Assembly: GCA_021735565.1 (NCBI GenBank)
Contig: JAIPGT010000004.1
Coordinates: forward strand, 1 to 23,795
Length of the DNA: 23,795 bases
Origin: Patescibacteria group bacterium
GTDB lineage: Bacteria > Patescibacteria > ABY1 > JAGPKW01
Reading direction: 5' to 3'
Under the pieces are notes generated by a model, which was not told the origin of the DNA, searched no databases, and was given only the letters and a program-made list of their open reading frames with translations. Numbering within the stretch: the stretch's first letter is position 1; each line of letters starts with the position of its first letter. Shown piece after piece: positions 15,658-23,706 of this stretch. A program made the position numbers and the translations under genes.

Positions 15658-15815
15658 TTTTAGCTAACGATGCTTATATAAATGCTTTATATCAAGAAAG
15701 ATATAATAGAAATGCTACTTCTACTGAAATTAATATATTTAATAAAAAAACAGTAAAAGATTCAGCTAATATAATATTAGGTGCAGAATTATCTCCATTT
15801 TTTAATGAAAAATAA
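15612..15815 (+). other. Out-of-frame continuation of the peptidoglycan-binding protein gene
   Basis: The -1 frame relative to the upstream gene is open from 15612 to a TAA at 15813-15815. Joined at the A-run 15624-15629, it adds about 61 residues, beginning KSSNKNSIPVVLAND and continuing as a balanced sequence, for a total of about 436 residues. The heptamer A_AAA_AAT (15624-15630) is correctly phased for -1 slippage. A one-base deletion in an ancestral A7 run would produce the same picture. I see no separate start codon with a ribosome-binding site, so it is better read as the same gene's 3' end than as a new gene. Confidence 0.65.
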
Positions 15816-15836
15816 AATAACACAGTTTTTACTTGT

Positions 15837-17618
15837 ATGGATGTATTATTGCAAATAAACAATTTATGTAAAATGTACGGAACTAGCGTTATACTTGATA
15901 GCGCTAGTTTTAATGTTAATGAAAAACAAAAAATAGGAGTAATAGGAAGAAATGGTGCAGGTAAATCAACATTATTTAAAATAATAACAGGAAAAGAAGA
16001 AAAAGATTCAGGAATAGTAAATATACCAAGCTATACAAAAATAGGATATTTAGAACAATATGATCCATTCAAACAGGATGAAGTAGTTATAGAATTTTTA
16101 CAAAGATATACAAAACAAGAAAAATGGAAATGTGAAAAACAAGCAGGAGAATTTAATATAAAAAAAGATAAATTAGAAAAAGAGATAAAGGAATTATCTG
16201 GAGGATATCAAATGAGAGTAAAATTAATAGCTATGTTATTATTTGAACCAAATTTATTATTATTAGATGAACCTACAAATTATTTAGATTTAAATACATT
16301 AATATTATTAGAAAAATTTTTAAAAAATTATAGAGGTTCATATTTAATAATATCTCATGATAGAGAATTTTTAAAAAATACCTGTAATATAACATTAGAA
16401 GTAGATAGAGGTGAAACAATAATATACAAAGGAAATATAGAAGAATATTTAGAATATAAAAATAAAAAAATAGATACAGAAACAAAGCAAAATATAAAAA
16501 TAGAACAAAAACAGAAACATTTACAAAAGTTTGTGTATAGATTTGGAGCTAAAGCAACTTTAGCTAAAAGTGCAAAATCAAAAGAAAAAGAGATAAATAA
16601 GTTAGAAAAAGAAATAAAAAAAATAAAAAGTGATTTTAAAAAAGTAAAAATTCATATACCAAATATTGAAGAAAAAAAAGGAGTAATATTAAGGACTTTT
16701 GATTTAGAAATAGGATATAAAGATATAGAAGTAGCAAATAACATTAATTTAGAATTTAATTCAGGAGAAAAAATAGCAATATTAGGTGAAAATGGGGAAG
16801 GGAAGTCGACTTTTTTAAAAACTATATCAAATAGAATAGAAAATTTAAATGGAAGATATAGATGGAAAAACAATATAGAGATAGATTATTATTCAGAAGA
16901 TATATTAAAAGATTTAAATGAAAAAGAAACTGTAGAAAGTTATTTAAAATTAGTTTCAGAAGCTATAAATAAAGGTGAAATTTATAAAATGGCTAGTAAT
17001 TTTTTATTTGAAGAAGATGATTTAACTAAGCCAATATCTGTATTATCAGGAGGTGAAAGAGCAAGGCTTTGTTTAGCTGGATTATTACTTACAAAAAACG
17101 AAGTTTTATTATTAGATGAACCAACAAATCATCTAGATTTTGAAACAGAAGATGTATTGAGTAGTGCTTTAAAAAAATGCAATAAAACAGTATTTTTTAT
17201 AAGTCATGATAGATATTTTATAAATCAATTAGCAACAAATATAGTAGAAATAAAAAATAAAAAAATTATTCATCATAAAAGAAATTATGAAGATTTTCTT
17301 TATTTTTTAAAACTAAATTCATTAAAAGATGAAAATAATAATATAGAAGAAATTGAAATAAAAAATGAAAATAATAATAATCAAAAAATAAGAGAATATA
17401 CAAAAGAAAGATCAAAAATAGAAAATGAAAATAAAAAACTACAAGAAGAAAAAGCTAAAATATTAATGGAATTTTCAAAAAATATAGATAAAGAAAAAAC
17501 GATAAAATTATCCAAAAGATTAAAAGAATTAGAAGAAAAATCATACAAAAATGAAGAAAAATGGCTAAAAATAGAAGAAAAAATAGAAATATTAAAAAAT
17601 AATAATATTGACAATTAA
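15837..17618 (+). CDS. ABC-F family ATP-binding protein (ribosome-associated)
   Basis: This 593-residue soluble protein has two ABC ATPase domains and no membrane segments, the ABC-F architecture. Domain 1 has Walker A GRNGAGKST (37-45), signature SGGYQ (121-125) and DEPTNYLD (144-151). Domain 2 has GENGEGKST (317-325), LSGGERAR (403-410) and DEPTNHLD (427-434). The linker between them (about 205-275) carries a YRFGAKATLAKSAKSK segment matching the P-site-tRNA-interacting motif region. Residues about 490-590 form a charged coiled coil like the C-terminal extension of Uup/YheS types. ABC-F proteins bind the ribosomal E site and relieve stalling; some protect against antibiotics. The subgroup cannot be fixed here. 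The gene starts 21 bases after the displaced reading frame upstream. Confidence 0.88.
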   Translation: MDVLLQINNLCKMYGTSVILDSASFNVNEKQKIGVIGRNGAGKSTLFKIITGKEEKDSGIVNIPSYTKIGYLEQYDPFKQDEVVIEFLQRYTKQEKWKCEKQAGEFNIKKDKLEKEIKELSGGYQMRVKLIAMLLFEPNLLLLDEPTNYLDLNTLILLEKFLKNYRGSYLIISHDREFLKNTCNITLEVDRGETIIYKGNIEEYLEYKNKKIDTETKQNIKIEQKQKHLQKFVYRFGAKATLAKSAKSKEKEINKLEKEIKKIKSDFKKVKIHIPNIEEKKGVILRTFDLEIGYKDIEVANNINLEFNSGEKIAILGENGEGKSTFLKTISNRIENLNGRYRWKNNIEIDYYSEDILKDLNEKETVESYLKLVSEAINKGEIYKMASNFLFEEDDLTKPISVLSGGERARLCLAGLLLTKNEVLLLDEPTNHLDFETEDVLSSALKKCNKTVFFISHDRYFINQLATNIVEIKNKKIIHHKRNYEDFLYFLKLNSLKDENNNIEEIEIKNENNNNQKIREYTKERSKIENENKKLQEEKAKILMEFSKNIDKEKTIKLSKRLKELEEKSYKNEEKWLKIEEKIEILKNNNIDN

Positions 17619-17640
17619 ATTTATAAGTTTATTATAAATT
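17618..17640. repeat. AT-only hairpin after the ABC-F gene
   Basis: AATTTATAA (17618-17626) and TTATAAATT (17632-17640) are perfect complements around a five-base loop. There is no T run, so termination is doubtful. It fills most of the 47-bp gap before rmlA. Confidence 0.35.
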
Positions 17641-17665
17641 AAAGTTATAAATAATAAATAATTTT

Positions 17666-18382
17666 ATGAAAGGAATAATACTTGCTGGTGGTAGAGGAAC
17701 CAGACTTAACCCACTTACTAAAATAACCAGTAAACAATTACTACCAGTTTACAATAAACCAATGGTATTTTTTCCATTAGAAACTTTATTAAAAAGTGGA
17801 ATAAAAGAGATACTAATAATAGTATCAAACGATAGGCCTGGTGATTTTATGAGATTATTAGGATCAGGTAAAGAATTTGGAGCAAAATTTACATATGAAA
17901 TACAAGATGAGCCAAAAGGTTTACCTGAAGCATTTATTATAGGAGAAGATTTTATAGGAGATGACAATGTTACTTTAATATTAGGTGATAATATTTTTGA
18001 AGAAGATTTTTCAGAAGAAATAAAAAATTTTAAAAATGGTGGTAAAATTTTTGTAAAAGAGGTCTCTGATCCAGAAAGATTTGGTGTAGCAGAAGTTGAT
18101 GAAAATAATAAGGCTATTTCAATAGAAGAAAAGCCAAATAATCCAAAAAGTAATTTAGCAATTACTGGTTTATATATCTATGATAATAGAGTTTCAGAAT
18201 TTGCTAAAAATGTTAGACCATTATTTAGAGATGAAACAGACATAACAGAAATTCATAAACAATATATGAATTTAAATGAATTAGAAGTAAAAAAAGTAAA
18301 TGGAGAATGGATAGATGCAGGTACTTTTGAGTCTTTATATAAAGCAAATTCATTTATCAGACAAAAAGAACTTAATAAATAA
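17666..18382 (+). CDS. rmlA: RmlA-type glucose-1-phosphate nucleotidyltransferase (short form)
   Basis: This 238-residue enzyme should join glucose-1-phosphate and a nucleoside triphosphate (typically dTTP) to give the NDP-glucose precursor of deoxysugars. The nucleotide-binding loop GGRGTRLNPLT (8-18) is followed by SKQLLPVYNKPM (22-33), where K23 matches the conserved lysine. LILGDNIF holds D108, the expected metal ligand. EEKPNNPKSNLAITGLY and a WIDAGTF motif near the end complete the pattern. Classical RmlA has about 290 residues; this short form lacks the C-terminal extension, as in several Gram-positive and archaeal relatives. rmlB, rmlC and rmlD are absent from the window, so the final sugar is unknown. 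Its stop lies two bases from the stop of the opposing gene. Confidence 0.85.
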   Translation: MKGIILAGGRGTRLNPLTKITSKQLLPVYNKPMVFFPLETLLKSGIKEILIIVSNDRPGDFMRLLGSGKEFGAKFTYEIQDEPKGLPEAFIIGEDFIGDDNVTLILGDNIFEEDFSEEIKNFKNGGKIFVKEVSDPERFGVAEVDENNKAISIEEKPNNPKSNLAITGLYIYDNRVSEFAKNVRPLFRDETDITEIHKQYMNLNELEVKKVNGEWIDAGTFESLYKANSFIRQKELNK

Positions 18383-18384
18383 AA

Positions 18385-19662
18385 TTAAAGCTTTACTCTA
18401 AATAATATATTTTTTCCATCAATTTTTTTAATAATATAAATATTATTATTTATATTTATAATATCATTTAAATTATCTAAATCATTTATTAAATAAATAT
18501 TATTATTATATTTAATATTTTTTAATATTAAATTATTTTCAATATAATATAATATATATTCATCTTTATAAAAATTAGCATCTAAAATACTATTTCCATA
18601 TCTTGATAATAATATTTCTGAATTAGAGTTAATATTAAATAATTTTATTTCATTATTATTAAAAATCAAAAAATGATTTTTATTATATTTATATTTATTT
18701 GCATAAGTCTTAAAAAATTCCTGAAAATCTTGATTTAAAAAGTGTAAATTATTTCTATAATCTAAAATTACATAAAAATCATTAATAAAATTAATAGTTT
18801 TTAAACCTTGTATAGAAAATTCATTTATTAAATTTAAATTTTCTTTATTAAAAATTTTGATTGAATTCTCATTTATAATTAATATATTATTTCCATGAAA
18901 TAATAATTTAGAATAAGGTTCTTTTAATTCTATTTTTTTTAAATTATAAGAATATAAATCCAATATAAAAATATTATCGCTTGATTCTAAAATTATTTCA
19001 TTTTTGTTAGTTAAATTAGGATAAATATTTTTTATATTTATAGATATTTTATCGTAAATATTAGTTATATCTATAAAATCATAATAAAAAAAGTTATTTT
19101 TATTATCTTTTAAAAATAAAATTTCAGAAGCAGCACCCCAAATAACATCTTCTAATTCATTTTTTAATTCATATATTTTAGTATTTACATTATTTTCAAA
19201 ATCATATAAATAAACATTATAAAAAGAGCTTTCTAAATCTAAAAAAGAATATATAATATATTGTTCCGAGTCAGAAATAAAATAATTATCAGATAAATTT
19301 TGTAAATAAGTTAAATTTATATCATCTCTTATCATTTCATATTCAAAAAAAGAAACTTCTCCTGAGTTTATTTCTATTTCATCCTCCCAAGTTTTATATC
19401 CAGCTTTTTCTATTCTAATATTATATTTATTAGGAGATAAATGATTAATAATAAGAGGCGTAGTTTCTTTAAATTTTTTATTATTTAAATAAAGATTAGA
19501 AGATTTGGGAAGAGTTTCTATATATAAACTACCAGTTCTAACAAATTTAATTTTTTTTAAATCAAACTCGTAACCATTAAAGAATGTTAAAACAAAAAAA
19601 ATAGTAAATAAAAAAAGAGCAGATAGAAAGCATATAAAAAGTCTTTTAAAAACGATATTCAT
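18385..19662 (-). CDS. Membrane-anchored PEGA-domain protein with beta-propeller-like region
   Basis: This 425-residue protein is the only full-length gene on the - strand. It has a membrane anchor (about residues 6-28), a PEGA domain (about 43-110) with the typical GSLYIET, TTPLIINHLSPNKYNIRIEKAGYKTW pattern split across strands, and a C-terminal 300 residues of repeated short beta-strands rich in Asn, Ile and Tyr that look like a beta-propeller. PEGA domains are extracellular and occur in surface or S-layer-associated proteins. The specific role is unknown. Its ATG faces the murA promoter region, and its stop lies two bases from the rmlA stop with no room for a terminator. Asn/Lys richness reflects the AT-rich genome rather than foreign origin. 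Confidence 0.75.
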   Translation of the reverse strand: MNIVFKRLFICFLSALFLFTIFFVLTFFNGYEFDLKKIKFVRTGSLYIETLPKSSNLYLNNKKFKETTPLIINHLSPNKYNIRIEKAGYKTWEDEIEINSGEVSFFEYEMIRDDINLTYLQNLSDNYFISDSEQYIIYSFLDLESSFYNVYLYDFENNVNTKIYELKNELEDVIWGAASEILFLKDNKNNFFYYDFIDITNIYDKISINIKNIYPNLTNKNEIILESSDNIFILDLYSYNLKKIELKEPYSKLLFHGNNILIINENSIKIFNKENLNLINEFSIQGLKTINFINDFYVILDYRNNLHFLNQDFQEFFKTYANKYKYNKNHFLIFNNNEIKLFNINSNSEILLSRYGNSILDANFYKDEYILYYIENNLILKNIKYNNNIYLINDLDNLNDIININNNIYIIKKIDGKNILFRVKL

Positions 19663-19684
19663 TTTATTAAAAAGATAAAAATGA

Positions 19685-19690
19685 TATAAT
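19685..19690 (+). promoter_or_regulatory. Probable -10 element for murA
   Basis: TATAAT at 19685-19690 is preceded by TG one base upstream (extended -10); no good -35 is seen. Transcription would begin near 19697, about 39 bases before the murA ATG. It lies in the 73-bp divergent gap. Confidence 0.5.
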
Positions 19691-19713
19691 AAACAAAGAT
19701 TTTAGTTAGTTAA

Positions 19714-19719
19714 ATTATA
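19714..19719 (-). promoter_or_regulatory. Possible -10 element for the PEGA gene
   Basis: The - strand reads TATAAT across 19719-19714, about 52 bases before the PEGA-gene ATG at 19662. It would overlap the murA leader, giving face-to-face transcription within 73 bp. Chance TATAAT matches are frequent in such AT-rich DNA. Confidence 0.35.
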
Positions 19720-19735
19720 TCTAAAAAACAGATTT

Positions 19736-21001
19736 ATGTCTAAATTTATTATAAACAATAGCTATAAATTAAATGGCAGAATAGAAGTTTCAGGAATGAA
19801 AAATGCAGCTCTGCCAATACTATCTGCATGCCTTTTAATTAAAGAAGATGTAGAAATATCTAATATTCCAGATATAAAAGATATAGAAAAAATGTTTTTA
19901 ATAATGGAAAGTATTGGTGTTGTTGTAAAAAAAACCTCTAATAACTCTTTTGTTATAAATGCAAAAAATATTAATCCAGAAAATATCGATAAACAAACAA
20001 TGAAAAAATTTAGAGGATCTATCCTATTACTAGGATCTTTATTAAATAGATTCAAAGAAGTAAGTTTACCAGAACCAGGGGGATGTATTATTGGAAATAG
20101 ACCAATAGACAATCACTTAGAAGCATTGAGAAAATTAGGGGTAAAATTAGAAGAAGGAAGAGGTGAATATAAATTTAAAGCAGAAAGATTAATAGGAAAT
20201 GAAATAATAATCCCAGATTTTTCAGTAACTGGAACAGAAAACACTATACTAGCTGCAGTTATGGCAGAAGGCAAAACACTAATTAAATTAGCGGCTTGTG
20301 AACCTCATGTTTATGATTTGTGTTCTTTTTTAAATAAATGTGGAGCAAAAATAAAATTTGGAGAAAGTTGTCATTTAATAGAAATAGAAGGAGTTAAAGA
20401 ACTACACGGCGCATCATACGAAATTATTCCTGATCAAATAGAAGCAGGAACATATTTAGTTTTAGGAGCTATTACAAGAGGAGATCTTTTAGTAGATAAT
20501 TTAAACCCAAATCATTTAGACTCACTTATTTGTAGAGCAAGACAAATGGGTATCAGATTAGAAATTAATAAAAATAGTATTTTAGTAAAAGATAATCCAG
20601 ATTTAAAAGCTATTAGAGAAATTAAAACTTATCCCTACCCAGGATTTCCTACAGACTTACAATCTCCTATGGGTGTTCTTGCTACTCAATGTGCGGGAAC
20701 TACAATTATTCATGATTCAGTATATGAAGGTAGAATGGGATATATAAATGAATTAATAAAAATGGGCGCAAGTGCTATTATAGCTGACCCACATAGATCA
20801 ATAATCTCAGGAATAACTAAATTATACGGAACTGAAATAAATAGTTTGGATTTAAGAGCAGGAGCCGCAGTAATACTTGCAGGAATTATAGCTGAAGGCC
20901 AAACAATAATACATAATGCAGAAATAATAGACAGAGGATATGAAAAAATAGAAAATAAATTACAAAAAATTGGAGTAGATATTAAAAAGATAGATGATTA
21001 A
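19736..21001 (+). CDS. murA: MurA, UDP-N-acetylglucosamine 1-carboxyvinyltransferase
   Basis: MurA performs the first committed step of peptidoglycan synthesis in the cytosol, moving enolpyruvate from PEP to UDP-GlcNAc. This 421-residue protein has the two-lobed family length. GMKNAALP holds the substrate-binding K22-N23. The catalytic loop is PEPGGCIIGNRPID with Cys117 at the position of the E. coli Cys115, so fosfomycin sensitivity is expected. The C-terminal DLRAGAAVILAGIIAEGQT and IDRGYEKIENKL segments are typical. The ATG at 19736 has no Shine-Dalgarno. The 3' end overlaps the DUF4012 gene by eight bases, suggesting coupled expression. Only one murA copy is visible. Confidence 0.94.
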   Translation: MSKFIINNSYKLNGRIEVSGMKNAALPILSACLLIKEDVEISNIPDIKDIEKMFLIMESIGVVVKKTSNNSFVINAKNINPENIDKQTMKKFRGSILLLGSLLNRFKEVSLPEPGGCIIGNRPIDNHLEALRKLGVKLEEGRGEYKFKAERLIGNEIIIPDFSVTGTENTILAAVMAEGKTLIKLAACEPHVYDLCSFLNKCGAKIKFGESCHLIEIEGVKELHGASYEIIPDQIEAGTYLVLGAITRGDLLVDNLNPNHLDSLICRARQMGIRLEINKNSILVKDNPDLKAIREIKTYPYPGFPTDLQSPMGVLATQCAGTTIIHDSVYEGRMGYINELIKMGASAIIADPHRSIISGITKLYGTEINSLDLRAGAAVILAGIIAEGQTIIHNAEIIDRGYEKIENKLQKIGVDIKKIDD

Positions 21002-23192
21002 AAGATATAAAAAAATAATTAAAGATATAAAAAAATCTGATTTTAGAGAAAAATTAGAAGATATTTTTGATGATCCTATTTATTTTTTGAAAGAAAATAT
21101 AAATTATTTTAAGAAAGAAATAGGGGATGAAAAGGACTTTAAATTATATATTAATAATCAAAAATTTAGTTTGAGTTATTTTTTAAAAAAAATAAAAAGA
21201 AAAATAATGAAATTAAAAAATTATTTTTTAAAAAAAATAAAAAATTTAAAAAATATTAAAATAAAAAAATTACCCGAATATTACTGGAAAAATAATGTAA
21301 AAAATTTTATTCTTATTTTATCTATAATATTATTTTTAATATTTTCTTTAGATACTTTTTTAAGAATTTCTAAAGATGCTAAAAAATTAAAAATATCAAT
21401 AGCATATGCAGAAGAAATGGCTAAAAATGGAGTTTCAGACATTATTAATTCAGATATAATTAATGCTAATAAAAAAATATATCTTGCAGTTAATTCTATA
21501 TATAATTTAAAATATGAACTCGAAATATTACCTAAGATATTAAATTCAACAAAATTTATAACAAATATTAATACAGGAGATATAGAAAAAATAGCTAGAA
21601 ATGGAGAGGATTTATCAAATAGAATATTTTCTTTACTAAAAAATTTAAATAAAGAATCTAAATTACAAGATAAATTTTTTATTATTAATAATGAATTTAA
21701 ATATATTAAAGATGATATAAATTCAATTAATAATATAATAAATTCGGTAAATATAAAATTTATCCCTAAAAAATATAAGGAAGATATTTTAAAATTAAAA
21801 AATAGTATTTACAATCTTAATAAAAATATAGATAAAATAAATGAAGCTTCAGAAGTTTTATCCAACATATTAGGTGAGGACGATAAAAAAAGATATTTAA
21901 TTATATTCCAAAATTCTAATGAAATAAGAGCAACAGGAGGTTTTATGGGGAGTTATGCATTGGTAGATTTTTATAAAGGAGAAATTATTAAATATGAAGT
22001 ACCAGAAGGCGGAATATATGATTTAAAGGCTGGTTTTTATAAAAATATAAGACCACCAAAACCTTTTGATATAATGATTCCAAAATGGGAAATACAAGAT
22101 TCAAATTGGTTTTTTGACTTTGAAGAAAGTGCTAAAACAATAGATTATTTTTTTGAAAATTCATCTAGAACCAGTGTAGATGGTATTATTGCAATAAATT
22201 CAAATATTTTAAAAGATTTATTCTCTTTTATAGGGGATATAGAATTAAATGAATATAATATAATTTTAGATTCAGAAAATCCAACTGGAAAAATACAAAA
22301 TATAGTAAGTTTAAATAAAAATACGAATAAACCAAAAGAAATTATTAATTCTTTATTTAAAGAGGTTTCAGAAGGAATTTTTAATATAGATGAAAGTAAA
22401 ATTTTTGAATTATTAAATTTTTTAAATGATTCTATAAACAAAAAAAATATAGTAATTTATAGTAAAGACCAAATAACACAGGAAAAGATTATTAAATTAG
22501 GATTTTCTGGAAAAATATCAAATATTAGCCAAAAAGATGATAAAATAGAAGATTATTTAGCAATTGTGGATACGAATATAGGTGGGGGAAAGACAAGTGA
22601 ATTTATAAATAGGGAAGTAAAACATAATATAAAAATATATACTAATGGAGACATAATCTCAGAAATTAAGATAAATAGGGAATTTAAAGAAAATGAAGAA
22701 TTAAAAGATCAGGAAATTAAGATAAATAGGGAATTTATAAGAATTTATACACCTTATGGTAGTGAATTAATAGAAAATAGTGGATTTACTAAAATAAATA
22801 CAGAAAAAATTTCAGATATAAAACAAGAAGATTATTATAAATTAGATAATTTAAATAAATATTCATATATTGAAACAGATACAGGTACTTTTATTTATAA
22901 TGATGAAGGAAAAACTATTTTTGGTAATTTTTCATTATTAAAACCAGGAGAATCTCAGGAAATAAGATTAAAATACAAATTGCCTTTTAAAATAAGCTAT
23001 AATTCAAATTTTTTGAATAATTATATAAGTTATTATCTTAATTTACAAAAACAAGCAGGAATAGATAATATGAAATATTCTTTTTCTATTGAATATCCGG
23101 AAAATAAATTAAAAAAATTGACAGAAATTAAAAATAATTTTAGTATTTTAGAAAAAGATGAGCTTATAGGAATAGTATTTACATCTGATTAA
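20994..23192 (+). CDS. DUF4012-family membrane protein
   Basis: This 732-residue protein has a long basic cytoplasmic region (about 1-100), one membrane helix (about 105-124), a helical extracytoplasmic segment (about 130-295) and a DUF4012 core. The core begins DDKKRYLIIFQNSNEIRATGGFMGSY (R312, G315, G316), whose ATGGFxGSY motif is the hallmark of the family, and ends near residue 730. DUF4012 proteins are widespread in CPR and Gram-positive bacteria, often near polysaccharide genes, but no biochemical role is established to my knowledge. The gene overlaps murA by eight bases, hinting at an envelope role. Near residues 557-582 a short segment (EIKINREF) is repeated in frame, encoded by a 25-base direct repeat. 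Confidence 0.85.
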   Translation: MIKRYKKIIKDIKKSDFREKLEDIFDDPIYFLKENINYFKKEIGDEKDFKLYINNQKFSLSYFLKKIKRKIMKLKNYFLKKIKNLKNIKIKKLPEYYWKNNVKNFILILSIILFLIFSLDTFLRISKDAKKLKISIAYAEEMAKNGVSDIINSDIINANKKIYLAVNSIYNLKYELEILPKILNSTKFITNINTGDIEKIARNGEDLSNRIFSLLKNLNKESKLQDKFFIINNEFKYIKDDINSINNIINSVNIKFIPKKYKEDILKLKNSIYNLNKNIDKINEASEVLSNILGEDDKKRYLIIFQNSNEIRATGGFMGSYALVDFYKGEIIKYEVPEGGIYDLKAGFYKNIRPPKPFDIMIPKWEIQDSNWFFDFEESAKTIDYFFENSSRTSVDGIIAINSNILKDLFSFIGDIELNEYNIILDSENPTGKIQNIVSLNKNTNKPKEIINSLFKEVSEGIFNIDESKIFELLNFLNDSINKKNIVIYSKDQITQEKIIKLGFSGKISNISQKDDKIEDYLAIVDTNIGGGKTSEFINREVKHNIKIYTNGDIISEIKINREFKENEELKDQEIKINREFIRIYTPYGSELIENSGFTKINTEKISDIKQEDYYKLDNLNKYSYIETDTGTFIYNDEGKTIFGNFSLLKPGESQEIRLKYKLPFKISYNSNFLNNYISYYLNLQKQAGIDNMKYSFSIEYPENKLKKLTEIKNNFSILEKDELIGIVFTSD
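22662..22737 (+). repeat. 25-base direct repeat inside the DUF4012 gene
   Basis: An identical 25-base stretch beginning GAAATTAAGATAAATAGGG lies at 22662-22686 and 22713-22737. The spacing is 51 bases (17 codons), so the reading frame is kept and EIKINREF is encoded twice. The identical third codon positions suggest a recent duplication. Confidence 0.85.
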
Positions 23193-23230
23193 GAAAAAAT
23201 TCTTTTATATTAAAAATCTATTTTTAATAT

Positions 23231-23452
23231 ATGACTAATATATATATAATAAAATCTATATTCCAAAATATTTGGCTTAACCTTATTTCGCTTATAAAAG
23301 GGGATTTTTTATTACAAGATTTAATAAAAAGTTTATCTAATTTTTATGAAGGCTTCATGAATGGGCCATTTGATTTATATATAATACTTTTATTTTTTAT
23401 ATTTTTTACTATTATTTTTAAGAAAATATTAACAAAATTACGCGATAGTTAA
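23231..23452 (+). CDS. Possible small membrane protein, unknown
   Basis: This 73-residue open frame starts 38 bp after the DUF4012 stop. It encodes a moderately hydrophobic N-terminal part (about residues 5-22), a polar middle and a strong membrane helix (about 47-65) ending in a basic tail (KKILTKLRDS). I recognise no family. No Shine-Dalgarno precedes the ATG, but that is normal in this window. The TAA stop and composition match the neighbours. It may be the last gene of the murA-DUF4012 transcript. A chance open frame cannot be excluded in AT-rich DNA. Confidence 0.5.
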   Translation: MTNIYIIKSIFQNIWLNLISLIKGDFLLQDLIKSLSNFYEGFMNGPFDLYIILLFFIFFTIIFKKILTKLRDS

Positions 23453-23610
23453 AGCTCTTTTAAGGCTTTGTATAGGATTATATAAATATGTAGTCGTAAA
23501 AGGTATATTGTGCGACATTATCATAACTTCCACCCTGCCACCCTATTTTTTAAAATCTAAGAAAATAAGAAAATCTATTTTTTAGGTTTCTTTTTTGTTT
23601 AATAAAATAA
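23453..23610. other. Intergenic stretch without recognisable genes
   Basis: No reading frame of note is present. GTCG and CGAC near 23493 and 23515 can form a small stem. CCACCCT is tandemly repeated (CCACCCTGCCACCCT near 23531-23545). An imperfect inverted arrangement of AAATCTAAGAAAAT and ATTTTTTAGGTTT lies just downstream. The function is unknown. Confidence 0.4.
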
Positions 23611-23615
23611 AATAA

Positions 23616-23649
23616 AAAATCGCTGATTTTTTGATAGGTCAGCGATTTT
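23616..23649. terminator. Bidirectional intrinsic terminator
   Basis: AAAATCGCTGA (23616-23626) pairs perfectly with TCAGCGATTTT (23639-23649) around a 12-base loop. T-rich DNA follows on the + strand, and the - strand reads TTTTTTATTTTATTTT after the stem. It lies between a + strand gene and a probable - strand gene, as expected for a shared terminator. Confidence 0.82.
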
Positions 23650-23670
23650 ATTCCATTATTTTTGGAATTT

Positions 23671-23706
23671 AATTAATTATCTTCTTTTTGTTTTAGATAA
23701 TTAATT
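23671..23706 (+). repeat. AT-rich perfect inverted repeat near the right end
   Basis: AATTAATTATC (23671-23681) and GATAATTAATT (23696-23706) are perfect complements around 14 bases, followed on the + strand by a T run. It could be an additional + strand terminator. It overlaps the last codons of the possible - strand frame. Confidence 0.55.

Noticed and set aside
594..23192. Alternative genetic code (UGA as glycine, as in Gracilibacteria)
   Set aside because: All large genes are full length without in-frame UGA and conserved glycines use GGN, so the standard code suffices; UGA simply is not used as a stop here.
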